Assembly: GCA_009733775.1 (NCBI GenBank)
Contig: WOGZ01000008.1
Span: forward strand, 124,001 to 188,000
Source of the DNA: Alectoria sarmentosa
Lineage: Eukaryota > Ascomycota > Lecanoromycetes > Lecanorales > Parmeliaceae
Direction: 5' to 3'
Length of the DNA stretch: 64,000 nucleotides
Below, one piece after another: positions 35,939-47,280 of this stretch (its first letter is position 1; each line of letters starts with the position of its first letter). The notes below the pieces were generated by a model. The model saw only the letters and a program-made list of their open reading frames with translations. It did not search any database and was not told where the DNA came from. The position numbers and the translations under genes were made by a program.

Positions 35939-37608
35939 ATGTTCTCTCCCGTGTTCACAATCAGCACATGCCTGTTCTTGCTCTGGCTGGGTAAGAAGAT
36001 CCAGACGTCCTACTTCTCACCCCTGTCATCAGTGCCGAACGCACATTTCACTGCGCCTTTCTCGCGTCTTTGGCTTTTGGTGAATAAGTACTGGGGCCAT
36101 GAGAACGGGGCGCGGTTGGATGCTCACAGAAGGCTTGGGGCGGTGGTTAGGATTGGGCCGACGGAATTAAGTGTGAATTGTATTGAGGACGGAGTAAGGA
36201 CGGTTTATGGGACCACGTTTGACAAGGATGGGTGGTATGCTAGAGCTTTTTGTGACGATGGGTAAGTTGCTGTTCGTAAAACATTAACATTGTTGGGTGA
36301 ACTGACAGTCGATGCAGATTGCCGTACATGTTCACTATGCTTTCAAGAAAGAGCCACGGGGAGCGTCAACGAATGCTTGCAAGCCTCTACTCAAAGTCTT
36401 ACATCCAAAGCTCGCCCGAATTCAAAGAAATCTCCGAGGTGATCTTCTCGGGCCGTATGCGGACTCACGTGCTTGCCTGGGCCCGGGAGCAGGCCACTGT
36501 GGACGTGCTGGAAAAGAACAAGGCTTGCATTATGGATCTGACCACGGCGTGGCTATATGGGCTCGCAAATGGAACTGATTTCCTGGAAGATAATACAGCT
36601 GCGGAGCAGGTTCTTGGAGCTTTCAAAGGAGCATCTGCGGGTTTGTTCTGGCGCAGCGAGTTTTATTGGGTTGCGGAGCTGGCGCAATGGTTTGGCGTTC
36701 AACTCGTTCTCCAAGCCGCCCGCCACTCGCGGCGTCTCATTGAGGAGTGGAACTCGGCACTGTGCAAAAAGGCCTACGATTGCGTAACGCATCAGTCATC
36801 CACTCGTGGAGTGGTTAATTCGACCACCTTCTACCCCCTCGTCTACACCCAATTCCGCCGCCGTCTCGAGCAGTCAGGCCTGCCTTCGGAGGAGCTAGAA
36901 GCCACCTTATCCAGAGAGCTGCTTGATCACCTAATAGCCAGCCACGACGCATCGGGTATCACGCTAACATATCTGATGCACGAGCTCTCGCAACGCCCGC
37001 CGCTGCAGCGCGCGCTCAGGAAAGAACTCCACCATTCCATAGCATCCGACGCGGCGCCTTTCGCTCACCGCGACGTCGATACCTTACCCCTCCTCGACGC
37101 CATCCTGATGGAGACGCTGCGCATACATTCTGTCAATCCAGGGCCGTGGCCACGCCGTGTGCCAGCACCAGGCTGTCGCGTTGGCTCATTTTCCAAAATC
37201 CCTGCAGGCACGGTTGTCAGCGCATCCAGCTACACTCTGCACCGCAACGCGATAATTTTCCCACAGCCTGATGAATGGCGACCCGAGCGGTGGCTCGACG
37301 CTGGCATGGAGGAGCGAAGTGAAATGATGCGATGGTTTTGGGCTTTTGGGAGCGGGGCCCGCATGTGTATTGGGAGACACTTTGCTGTTCAGAGTATGTT
37401 CGGTGATGCTTGAGTTTGGATTTTGACGCCAGGGAAATGCTGACGGAGACCAGGTATGAAAGCTCTAGTCGCTACAATCTATGCTGATTTCGAGACGAGC
37501 ATTGTGGATGATGACGGGATGGAACAACTTGATGGTATATTCGCTGGGCCGGTTGGGGACAAGCTCTTGCTCAAGTTTCATCATGTGGATAAAGGCCTAT
37601 TGGCTTGA
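35939..37608 (+). CDS. Cytochrome P450 monooxygenase
   Basis: Three exons: 35939-36261, 36318-37393 and 37454-37608, giving 517 residues, normal for a fungal P450. The N-terminal segment FTISTCLFLLWLG is a membrane anchor. The I-helix region around DASGITLTY (about 318-326) is a degenerate oxygen-binding motif. The K-helix ExxR is Glu373-Thr-Leu-Arg376, followed by PRRVP and the PERW motif. The heme loop is FGSGARMCIG with the Cys ligand at 458. The short last exon (MKALVATIYADFETSIVDD) completes the C-terminus. In dikaritin clusters a P450 often accompanies UstYa-type proteins; the UstYa-like gene and peptide precursor lie 5-7 kb upstream across a transposon. Substrate unknown; it could be unrelated. 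Confidence 0.93.
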
Positions 37609-39009
37609 TGGTCGCTGCCGCTTCCTAGCCTTATCTCGAGGTGTGCAGTAGTGACTGAGCACACAAGGGGTTTTCCATTTGCATCGTCTTAGCTGCTAAA
37701 TTTCCAAGAACGTTCCGAAACCGAGTCGCTGTATTGCAGCTCGATTCCTCGCTGATATCTATACCGTGTTGATGTAAACGTTCACCAAGGAAGATGTGTG
37801 ACGGGAGATGGAAGAGAGCAGCACAATAGGCTGTAATGATAAAGAGCTTGGGGCGCTATGTTACCAGTTGGGATGCTTTCCATTCGCATTAGATGGCAAC
37901 GGCGGAATGAATCTTCCATGATTCCTTGACTCTGATACTTTATCGCCATCTCATTTGTCTCCATGTTCATACATCTTCAAAGAGTCATTCTACAAGCTCG
38001 AGTCTCCTTCTCTTTAATTCTCCCGTCCGGCAACACCAACTCGCCACAAAAGCGAAGTTGCAAGGAAACCAATCGTCAGACAGATTTAGACACCATGAAT
38101 ACGCAGAGCATCCAGATGTTGTGTTCACACTTGGGTACAGAACACAGATGTGAGTCTATTGCCTCCTTTATCCCAAGCTCTTTGTTCTATAATCTGGTCT
38201 GGAGTATTCGACATAGTAACACCTATATCCAGACTCTACACGAGCTTCACGCAGCCAATGTGAATAAAAGTAGGTTCTTTTCAATTACTTTGTCCTCCGT
38301 TGACTCTAATTTCATGTCCCGTGTAGTACTGAGAAATCTGTCCGGCGGCCATTGAGGCTCCATGCGTTGGGGTACCGAACAACACCGCACCAATTATGAA
38401 TAGACTCAGTACATTAATAATGAGCCGCGTAACTGTTTTTGGCTACTGAAAGGGTCTCCTCCTGCACAACAAGAATCCCCAGACTGTGGACGGCAGATAC
38501 AATCTTGCATTCTTGCTGATGAACGCTACTTTGACATTTCTCAAGGCTTCGCTCTACTCACCGTGCTTGTGTCCTGTCTGAAATTTTCTGGCTCGATGAG
38601 CAAGTCATTTGCGTGGTGCGTCGAAACGCGAGGGGCCGAATTGACGGCATTGGCATCGTCGCCGGACGAGAATATTAGTGCGGTTGAGAATCGATCCGCG
38701 GGCGGCTCCGTGTGGACGAAGACCTTGCCAAGTATCCGAGCCAATCAGGTTTGTGTAAAGAATAGACAATGTCAAAGCAGACGAACTCAATAGTCGGCGT
38801 TCGTTGGAGCGCTTCTGTATCGCTCTGGTCTGGTACAAGCAATCGCAGGCCTTGGTCGTGGAAATCCGAAGACGAATGGGCGCTAAAGATTCTTCGCAGA
38901 GCTTGCATTGTGGGGTATAAAACAGGATACTATCCAACAAATGGTCATGTGTAGGTCCGGTAAAGTCTACCTCGAATCCAAGGACATTGCATTACAGAAA
39001 TGGACTCTA
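37609..39009. other. Intergenic, no gene recognised
   Basis: This is the 3' flank of the P450 gene and of the secreted-protein gene on the minus strand. Frames of 60-130 codons occur on both strands (37963-38355 plus, 38605-38940 minus) but carry no domain or signal peptide and compete with each other. I do not call them. Confidence 0.4.
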
Positions 39010-40056
39010 TTAGAAAGTCGAGATGTTTGCACCCGTAGCACCTCGAGAAACAATCTCACCCTTCAATATTTGCCCACGCCCAAGATGCCGGCCATCAACA
39101 ACAACAACAATTCCCAACTCCGCAAACCTTTGCTGATTTAGCATATAAATCGGCATCGCATGCACAGCTCTAATCACCCATTGATACTGGTAGTAAGGAG
39201 GACCCGGAGGTTGCGATGGGATTTCTCCTAGCCCTTGGAATTGAATCTTTGCTCCAACGGTCCTCATCCCGGTCTCAAAACCTTCGTCCACTATTCTATT
39301 TTTGGGGACCGGGGCAAGGTTCCTTAGCACGCTGAACACCGTGGTGAAGACTTCTGTATCGGTGAGGGTTTGCGCATCCTCAAGATACTCGCAGTCTGCT
39401 TCGAATACTGGTCCCATTAGGGTGCTTGTGCCGTTGGTAAGATCTGGAGATCCATTAGTAAGATTGCTGATTGCGTCGTCGAGGCTTGGCAAGGTTGGCA
39501 ACATCTGGACAAGGCTATGATTCTGGGTGCCTTGCTCTCCAATCGTCGACTGGGACGGCCTCGTCGGGTTAGGCCGAATACGGATCCGAGCGACTTTAAC
39601 ATCAGCCCAATAGAGATCGACATCACACGCCTTGAACCTGTTCGCAATCACTGTGTTGGCAAACGCAGAGAACATTCCCCAAACAACGATCCTGGTCTGT
39701 ATAGTCTGTGTGGGAGACTTGACGTTGATAAACATGGCGACGTCGGAGTACCCTGGGAACGCGGTGCTTCGGAAACTTCCGACTTGTCCGTTCCAGTCCA
39801 GTGAGGCGAGTTTTGCCATTTCGTTGACGAAAGTCATCATCAAAGAAATGCGGCTGACTGGAATATGATTGTAACCTGATATTTCTTTTCTGAACCGTGG
39901 GTCCACGGGAGAGGAAGGTAAGGCGGAAATGGAAGAATTCTTGACAGAGGGCTGAAGTATGCTAATGGTAGGAATTGAAATAGCTGCTGAGACTATCGTA
40001 GGCAGCAGAATGGCGGACATATAGAACGTTTCGGAGAAAATGTAAGAGGTTAACAT
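39010..40056 (-). CDS. Hypothetical secreted protein, single exon
   Basis: A continuous 348-codon frame without introns. The N-terminus is hydrophobic; a second ATG at 40020 would begin a cleaner signal peptide (MSAILLPTIVSAAIS). The rest is soluble with NLTNGS and LTNGTS glycosylation sites and two cysteines (CDV and CEY). The C-terminal part reads YYQYQWVIRAVHAMP ... ELGIVVVVDGRHLGRGQIL. I recognise no named domain; the pattern resembles lineage-restricted secreted proteins of filamentous ascomycetes, but that is an impression. Codon use and length make it a convincing gene. Confidence 0.8.
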   Translation of the reverse strand: MLTSYIFSETFYMSAILLPTIVSAAISIPTISILQPSVKNSSISALPSSPVDPRFRKEISGYNHIPVSRISLMMTFVNEMAKLASLDWNGQVGSFRSTAFPGYSDVAMFINVKSPTQTIQTRIVVWGMFSAFANTVIANRFKACDVDLYWADVKVARIRIRPNPTRPSQSTIGEQGTQNHSLVQMLPTLPSLDDAISNLTNGSPDLTNGTSTLMGPVFEADCEYLEDAQTLTDTEVFTTVFSVLRNLAPVPKNRIVDEGFETGMRTVGAKIQFQGLGEIPSQPPGPPYYQYQWVIRAVHAMPIYMLNQQRFAELGIVVVVDGRHLGRGQILKGEIVSRGATGANISTF

Positions 40057-40586
40057 TTTGACAACGGAGACTGTAGCAGACTTACATGATTCAGGGAAGA
40101 AGTTGACAGACCCGTCATTTCGTGAGGGACAGTGTTGGTTGCCGACTGTCGAAGCGACACGCGAGAACTATGTGTGCTCTAGTACTCGCGTTGGGTTTAT
40201 GCCTAAATAGAAGCGCCTAGGCCCTTCCATTTTCGGAGTATATTGGAGAAGCAGAGCTGTGAGTAGGCTGTACTAGCAAAGATCGGTAGAAATTTTGGGG
40301 ATACCATTTACATCGATTGCATACATAGCACCAGTGCTTGGATCCTGTATACTATGCCGGGTCTCGAACCTGGAGCTGGAAGCACAAGGCACCATTTTGG
40401 ACGCCGTATCGGATTTTTCCCCAAACCTACGATCGACAGTCAATCATATGACACCAGTCACGCCTCGATATACCGCTTTGTGAAGCCGCCGGCCGCTTCG
40501 GGTTTATGCCTAAGTCTCGATCGACATCGGAGATTGCGTCAGCGCCTGCATGTGAAAATGAGAGGGGTCAGGCAGGGCGGGCGGCA
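40057..40586. other. Upstream flank of secreted-protein gene
   Basis: This should include the promoter of the 39010-40056 gene. The short string GGGTTTATGCCTAA occurs twice (about 40193 and 40500), hinting at an old duplication. A GGGTCTCGAACC string at about 40361 resembles an inverted tRNA B-box, but no tRNA fold could be built. Confidence 0.35.
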
Positions 40587-40871
40587 AATTGCTGCTTTCG
40601 AGCCGCGTTTGAAAGTCGTCCTGGGGGACGACTAGGCAGCCATTGCGTTCAGGCACACGGTACGTGGCGAACGAGAAACGGCAAGGAATCCGAACGGCGG
40701 TTAGCCACCTCTAAGCCTCGTTTTTGAGTCGTTCTGAAAGATGAAAAGGCAATCATTACGGTTAGATCCTCGCCATGTGGAATTACAGAGACGGTCAGCT
40801 GCTTCTGGGCCTCGTTTCGGAGTCCTCCTGGTAGACAAAGAGGCAGTCATTGCGGTTAGATCCGTAGTTTC
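40587..40871. repeat. Three degenerate tandem repeats, interrupted by the copia insertion
   Basis: Three imperfect copies of roughly 95-113 bp can be aligned by the anchors GCTGCTTTCGAGCC (40591), GCCACCTCTAAGCC (40704) and GCTGCTTCTGGGCC (40798), each followed by a CGTTT..GA.TC and an AGGCA..CATT.CG block. The third copy runs into the copia insertion site (GTTTC at 40867-40871). Confidence 0.55.
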
Positions 40872-41198
40872 TGTTGTTTGGACCCACTTATTAGGTAATA
40901 GACTCGCTTATATGTGTCATACGGAGGATTCATGTGGGCCATGTGGGTTCGGCAAATGATCATGGGAGTAGTACCCCTGAGTTCGTCACTTTTCGGTATG
41001 GAACTCATAGGAATTCGGTAATTGTTTGGGTCCGATTTCGAGGTCTTTTTGTTTTATATAGACTGGATCATGACCGCCTTTATGCTTTTCTCTTTATGCT
41101 ATTTAAACACGATCATTATCATAATCATAATCACAATCTATTACTATTAAAACCACTCGGCTATTAATTATTCCGCTTCGCAATCTATTCTCGCAATA
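40872..41198 (+). repeat. 5' LTR of copia element
   Basis: 327 bp, aligned end to end with 45790-46116; differences are nearly all C/T or G/A transitions. The inner (3') part is the more mutated. A TATATAGACTGG box at about 41054 is kept in both LTRs and may be the promoter. Confidence 0.95.
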
Positions 41199-41214
41199 GA
41201 TTATAAACCCGATC
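41199..41214 (+). promoter_or_regulatory. Probable primer-binding site (initiator-Met tRNA half)
   Basis: The bases right after the 5' LTR, GATTATAAACCCGATC, would read GGTTATGAGCCCGATC if three G-to-A changes are reversed. That is complementary to the anticodon arm of initiator tRNA-Met, as used by several copia elements. Inference. Confidence 0.5.
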
Positions 41215-42086
41215 AATTTATTTATCAAATAATCATTAAACGAGACCTCGCTATCGCCTCAATAAAACGAGATATAATATTCGCCGATCGAAAAACGACG
41301 TCATTAAGTCTTTACATCATTGAATAAAATTCGAACTCGTTAAACGAGAAATTTATAACATTTATTAGAAGAAATAAAAAATAGATGTTGAAAATCGATT
41401 TAAACGATTTAAACAAGTCGTTATTGAAGCATTCACATATCAAACTGTTTATTTTAAAAATTCACAATCATAATAATTAAATTCAAATTCACAAAATGTT
41501 TTTTATAAAACGTGATATATGGGGCATTATAAAAGATATCAGAAAATGCCCGAACGATAATAAGAAAAAACGTAACTGAATGCTTGTAAATTATTGAATA
41601 ATTATTATATTAATTGTTAATATGAAAGAAACGCAGCAGAGTCATATAAATAACATAAATTTATTTAAAAACGTATAAGACGAATTGAAACGACTTTATA
41701 AAATGAATAATAAAAGACGTTTATTATTTATATTATAACGATTTTTCGATTATATTAAAGACAACGATAAATTAATCGATAAGATAACAATAATTTTGAA
41801 ATAATTAAGCGATAAAATTTATAATCTTATATCGAATGCAAAGTTATTAAATATACATTATACAATCGTGATCGTGAATGCATATTAAGAAAATGAGTAT
41901 AATATAACGAAGCATATTTTAAATCAAATCGATATTCTTATTATAACATTAATTTTAAAATAGTTTCGTACTATAAAATAAGACATTAAACGCAAAAATA
42001 ATTTAAATATCGTTAACACGAAAAGAAATCGTAATAATAAGTAAAGTTAAAGAGATCGCTCGAAAGACAATAATTTCGCAAACGTC

Positions 42087-42140
42087 GAATGTTTTAAATG
42101 TGACAAAAAAAGTTATTATAAATCGAATTATTTTAATTTT
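42087..42140 (+). pseudogene. Remnant gag zinc knuckle
   Basis: Reads ECFKCDKKSYYKSNYF: the first two Cys of a CX2CX4HX4C knuckle survive, while the His and last Cys both read Tyr, as expected from C-to-T and G-to-A changes. Confidence 0.7.
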
Positions 42141-42512
42141 AAAAAAGAAAGAGAAAAGGCGGATAAAAACGATATCTCATAATTAAAAAATAATCGTAAA
42201 ACTTTTAATAAGTTCACAATTCGCTCTTTTAAATAAAAAAATAAAGTCGTTATTATAACGAAAGAAAAGAATAATAATATAAAAAACATACCTCGCAAGA
42301 AACGTGTTTAGATGATTACACATCGTAAACAAATCATGAAAATCCTCGAATAAATCATCGACTTAAAAGTCACACGTTACATAATATTTTAAAAAAATCT
42401 ATTCGTTAATATAACTCATTATAATAAAGTAATGAAATTCGATAATTAAGACGAATTATTATATAAAAATATAAACGATATTCATATACGAATCGATCGT
42501 CAAATACAAATT

Positions 42513-42800
42513 TTGAAAAATATATTTTATATATCGAACATAAAAATCAATCTATTATCTATCATCGCTTTTAATAAACGTAAATTTTTAATATACTTCG
42601 ATAATCAAATAATACGAATCATTAACAAGAAAATGAATGATATCGTCGCCTTTAATTATATGAAGAATAATTTTTACGAGTTGATTAATTGCAACTTCAA
42701 TAAAACATTTATATTAATTAATCGAATGATCGCAATCATTACGAAAGTCTTACTTAAACGTAAACATTTTACTTTTATGACATTCGAACTGATGCATTAG
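42513..42800 (+). pseudogene. Remnant copia GAG-pre-integrase segment
   Basis: A 95-codon open stretch reading NIFYISNIKINLLSI near its start matches the usual pre-integrase motif (xVxYVPxLxxNLLS) of copia polyproteins. Stops lie on both sides. Confidence 0.75.
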
Positions 42801-44446
42801 CGATTTGATTATTTAAAGATATATAAACTAAAGAATCTACATTTTTATGCCCATAAAATGAATTAATTTGAAATTTTAAAAGACTTCGATTACGATGTGT
42901 GTGATGTTATAAAAATGATCAAGATCATCAATAAAGAGTCTCGTATAAAAACTATAATATCAATAGCAAAAATGCATATTGATTTTTAAGATAAGTTTTT
43001 TATAAATAATATCAAAAGAGAATGTGTGTACTTTATATCGCTTATTAATGAGGCAATTAAATAAGCGATAATACGATCTATCACATTCAAAATCGAAATT
43101 CATGATTTTCTAATTCACGAGATTAAACATTTATTGATTAAAAATAAGAAATCGATAATATACATTCGTATTGATAATGCATTTAAATATAAAATCATCG
43201 AGAAAGAATTACGCGATATGAGTATTTATATAAAATTTACCTTTATTTATATCGCATATTAAAATAAAATCTCGAAAAGATTTTATAAAATTATAATTAT
43301 AATAATTAAAGCAATGTTTATATAATCGAAATTGTTATTATTTTTTTAAGCAGAAGCGATAGTATACGCGTATTACATTTATAACAAACTCTTTATCAAA
43401 AAAAAAAATCATTTAAAAAATAATAAACAAAAATGATGTCAGATCTTAACAACGAAAAAATATTTAAATGTATATGTAAAGTGTTTTTATTTAAGAAATA
43501 GCGACGAAATAAGTTATATAACGTGAACTATTTAAAAACGTATATCAAATATCATTTAAAGATTTAATACCGTGTTTATAAACCTGATAAAAATCGATTC
43601 GAATAATTTATAAATATAATTTTTTATAAGCATCGAAAAAGTTTGAAATTATTATTTAAAAACCTATTTTCGAAATTCGACTTCGTGCGTATAAAGAAAA
43701 CATTTATATTATTTGATAATGATAATATTATTAATAATGCCGCCGAGACAATAAATAAATACATATTTAATAATAACGATGATTAAGAAAACGATAAAAT
43801 CTCAATTAATAATATCATATCGTCGTCGATAAACGAATAAAATAACGATTTGAGAGAATTAATATTAAAGAAAAACTCTCATCAAGCAATTTTTAATCAT
43901 TATAAAAAAGATTCGCAATCTCGTTTATCAGATAATAACAATGAGAGAACTTCTCTTTTCGCAATTAATGAGATTTTGAAAACCTCAAATGAACGTCGAG
44001 TGATCGAAATTTCGATTTTTTAAATCGAGTTTAACTCGATCTTAGGTGTTATTATTACAAATTTAACATTTACCCTCATATCAAAAGACAATATATGACG
44101 CTTTATAAAGCCTACAATTACATTTATCAAATCATCGCGTATTTATAAAACGAACAATCATATAAAATTCGATAAAACCTTTGATTTTAAGAATCAATCA
44201 CACATCGCATAATATATCGAATTTATAATTTATGAAAAAGTCATTAACGAACTTAATGCGCTTAAATAAAAATTTATTATCATTAAATAAATTATCGATT
44301 TGATAGTTAATAATATTTAAAAGCTTAATAATTTATTCATCGAGCGTAAGTTTATTAATTACAAATGAATGTTTAAAATCAAATACAATTTCGATAAAAT
44401 CATCGATTAATATAAAACAAAATTAATTATTAAAAAATATTCACAA

Positions 44447-44929
44447 ATGAAAGAAATAAATTACGACGAAACGTTTATATTTATTTTCAAGTTTAAGTTA
44501 TTGAGATTATTGTTCACCTTAACAATCTATTTAAATTTATTAATTCATCAATTAAACGTTAATAACGCGTATTTTAATAACGATTTATATAACGAAATTT
44601 ATATAATAATATCGCTCGAATATTCAAATGTTATTAATAATAAAATATTTCACTTATTAAAAGAATTATACGATTTTAAACAATTAATTTATATTTGAAA
44701 TATAAAATTCGAGAAAATCATTATTAAAATGAAATTCAAATCTATATTTTCGAACAAATATATTTATATTCGAATTATAAGCTCAAAGTTAATTATCGTC
44801 GTTTTTTATATTAACGATATTCTCATTTTCATTATAATCGAGATTTTAATAAACATTATCAAAAATAATATTAAAACACTATTTAAAGTGAAAGATTTCG
44901 GCTCAATCGATAAAATACTCGATATTTAA
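44447..44929 (+). pseudogene. Remnant copia reverse transcriptase
   Basis: Two open stretches (44447-44698 and 44729-44929) carry INYDETFIFIFKFKLLRLL, IHQLNVNNAYFNNDLYNEIY and FYINDILIF, degenerate forms of the copia YDETFxPVVK, HQMDVKTAFLNGDLxEEIY and YVDDxLI motifs. A stop at 44697-44699 and further stops downstream break the frame. Confidence 0.9.
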
Positions 44930-45780
44930 GTATATTATATCGTTATTATCTTAACTCTTAATTAATTATAATACGTTAAAAAAATTCTTCACGAGTATAA
45001 AATAAAGTAATGCATTTCGATTATTATATTATTCGATAAATACGAAATGATCGAGATTACGCGCTTCGACGAAAAACGCATTAATTAATTAGGTTATCAA
45101 AAACGCATTAAAAATCTCATATATTTTATAATTGATATACGATCTAATTTAACCTTCGCGATCGATAAACTAAATTAGTTTTATCATGATTTTATTATGC
45201 ATCATTTGAATGCAATTAATCGAATATTTAGATATATCGTCGATATTATTAAATATAGTCTACGATTTTATAAAAAAAAACATTTTATCGTTTATTCAAA
45301 TTCGATTTATGATAATAATAAAGCGAATAAAAAATTCATTTATAAATATGTTTTACTACGAGATTAAACGGCTTGTATTTAAAATAATAAAAAACAACGA
45401 AGTATCGTTATATTTATTATTAAGATTAAATACGTCGTTTTCATTAAGGTTATTAAGATAATAATATAAACTACACGATAATTTCAAAAATTACACTTTC
45501 GAATTCTTAAAAACGATTCGATTCGTTTACTCGATGATAATAAAAGTAATTTTACCCTTATTAAAAATTCTAAATATCATTAACGCATCAAGCATATTAA
45601 TATTCAATATTATTATATATAAAAGATTTTGATTAATAATGAAATTATCATAAACTTTATATTTATAAACGATCAAATCGCAAACATATTCATTAAATCT
45701 TTAATTAAATAACCCTTTAAACGATATAAACGATTAATGAATATGTATAATTTTCATTAATCGAAATAAACGAATTTATG

Positions 45781-45789
45781 AAAAAAGAA
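45781..45789 (+). promoter_or_regulatory. Polypurine tract of copia element
   Basis: AAAAAAGAA immediately precedes the 3' LTR, the expected position of the plus-strand primer. Confidence 0.7.
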
Positions 45790-46116
45790 TGTTGTTTGAA
45801 TTCACTTATTAAGTAATAAATTCGCTTATATGTGTTATACGAAAGATTCATATGAGTCATGTGAGTCCGGCAAATGATCATGGAAATAGTACCCCTGAGT
45901 TCGCCACTTTTCGGTATGAAACTCATAGGAATTCGGTAATTGTCTGGGTCCGATTTCGGGGCCCCTTTGTTCTATATAGATTGGATCATGGCCGCCTCCA
46001 TGCTTTTCTCTTTATGCTGTTTAGACACGATCATTACCATAGTCATAGTCACAATCTACTACTATTGAAACCACTCGGCTATTAGTTATTCCGCTCCGCA
46101 ATCTGTTCTCGCAACA
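45790..46116 (+). repeat. 3' LTR of copia element
   Basis: 327 bp, ends in CAACA followed by the GTTTC duplication. Less mutated in its outer half than the 5' LTR is in its inner half. Confidence 0.95.
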
Positions 46117-46121
46117 GTTTC

Positions 46122-46798
46122 GGCGCGACAGTCAAGTCATCTGGTGGAATGAAGCTTTAGAATCCGAGCTGCTTTCTGCACTGCCCGAGGCACACGGGTA
46201 TCCGGAATAATCGCCTTCTCTGAAGAAAGCACGTCCGCCAATTACCTCAGGCTTCTCCCCGCCTTCCCCTGCATCACATTTGGCTTGCCGTCGTCATGTT
46301 GGGATAGTATCACGCGCATAAGAGCAAGTTGTTCCGGCTTGAAAAGAAGGGATGTCTGCTTGGGAAACCTGGCTGACGGTGGCAGGAGCAAGCCACACCC
46401 TATTTCATCCCACATAATTGGCTGCCGCAGACTTGGGAGAAGCGGGCAGGCCGTCATCTAAGCCTGATTGGATCGGGCAGGTTTGAGAGACAGACAAGAA
46501 CGGAGAAATACCGTAGGCATCCCTGGAAGCGTGAAAGATATTGGCTGGAGAGAGCATGGTCCACTTCCGCGAAAGCTCCAGACTCTCCAGATAGTGTGGG
46601 CAGAAATGTATATAAAGCCCTCATGTTCCCTCCTCTTCCATGACTATTTTCCTCATACACATCACTTGTACTCCTAATCTTTCTACCTTTCTCTCTGTTA
46701 CTCCTTATATCTAAATATAGAATCCGCTTGAAGCAACTTCGACCTATATACGGACAAGAACACTCTCTCCGATCCAAACTTGTTCACGACACCACAGC
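46122..46798. other. Intergenic, upstream of the 103-residue gene
   Basis: Normal composition returns right after the LTR. A TATATAAAGC string at about 46609 lies some 190 bp before the next ATG and may be a TATA box. Frames on the minus strand (46242-46457, 46454-46777) have no support. Confidence 0.45.
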
Positions 46799-47280
46799 AT
46801 GGCAATAAAATCCGATCCCAAAAAATCGAAAGGCTTCAACCCAGCAGAGGCCAACATTCCGGTTGTCGTCAGGTACGTGCATTTCAACATCAGCGCAGCC
46901 CTACCCAAAATAACAACCAATTCTTCCAACGCCGGCGTAACCAGCTTACGGTCAGCAAAGATGATTAATTGAGGCGTCAACAGATATGACCCCAACAAAC
47001 ACAACAATACTGACCGGGAGGAGCTCAAGAGACACATCGTGAGCCATTTTGACTGTACAGCGGTAAGATCTCTCCTCGACCGGCAGATTTGCGGCGCCAC
47101 GTAGCTGACAACATGAGATAGCGAAGGAATGGAACAGCCAACGACAAGGCAAAGGATGATGACGTCTTGAGCCCCGGGGAGAAAGCTGCCAATTTCTTGG
47201 TGTTCGAATTCGCGAACCGTGAGGACGCCTTACGATTGGAACTGACCCTCACTTTCAATCCAACCAAGGCGTATGTGTAG
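46799..47280 (+). CDS. Small hypothetical protein, three exons
   Basis: Exons 46799-46872, 46984-47062 and 47122-47280 give 103 residues with matching phases (donors GTACGT and GTAAGA; acceptors CAACAG and GATAG). The protein is hydrophilic and charged (MAIKSDPKKSKGFNPAEANI ... YDPNKHNNTDREELKRHIVSHFDC ... EKAANFLVFEFANREDALRLE). It has no signal peptide or membrane helix and may form a small alpha/beta fold. I recognise no family. It lies 680 bp from the copia 3' LTR. The minus-strand frames over it (46744-47100, 47025-47339) are probably shadows. Moderate confidence, since the case rests on splice sites and composition only. Confidence 0.6.

Larger units (their letters stand above)
40867..46121 (+). 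mobile_element. Ty1/copia LTR retrotransposon, complete but inactivated by RIP-type mutation
   Basis: Two direct LTRs of equal length (327 bp; 40872-41198 and 45790-46116) start TGTTG and end in CA (TA in the mutated 5' copy). They are flanked by a perfect 5-bp target duplication GTTTC (40867-40871 and 46117-46121). Internal fragments in order are a gag zinc knuckle, a GAG-pre-integrase segment, then reverse transcriptase. Integrase before reverse transcriptase is the Copia order. The interior is AT-rich and full of stops. Total element 5245 bp without the duplications. Plus-strand orientation. Confidence 0.96.

Noticed and set aside
38541..38940. Overlapping frames of 67-111 codons on both strands
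   Set aside because: They compete with each other, have no domain, and no splice pattern links them to further exons.
40340..40400. tRNA-like B-box on the minus strand (GGTTCGAGACC)
   Set aside because: A T-arm can be drawn, but no acceptor stem, A-box or anticodon arm fits around it.
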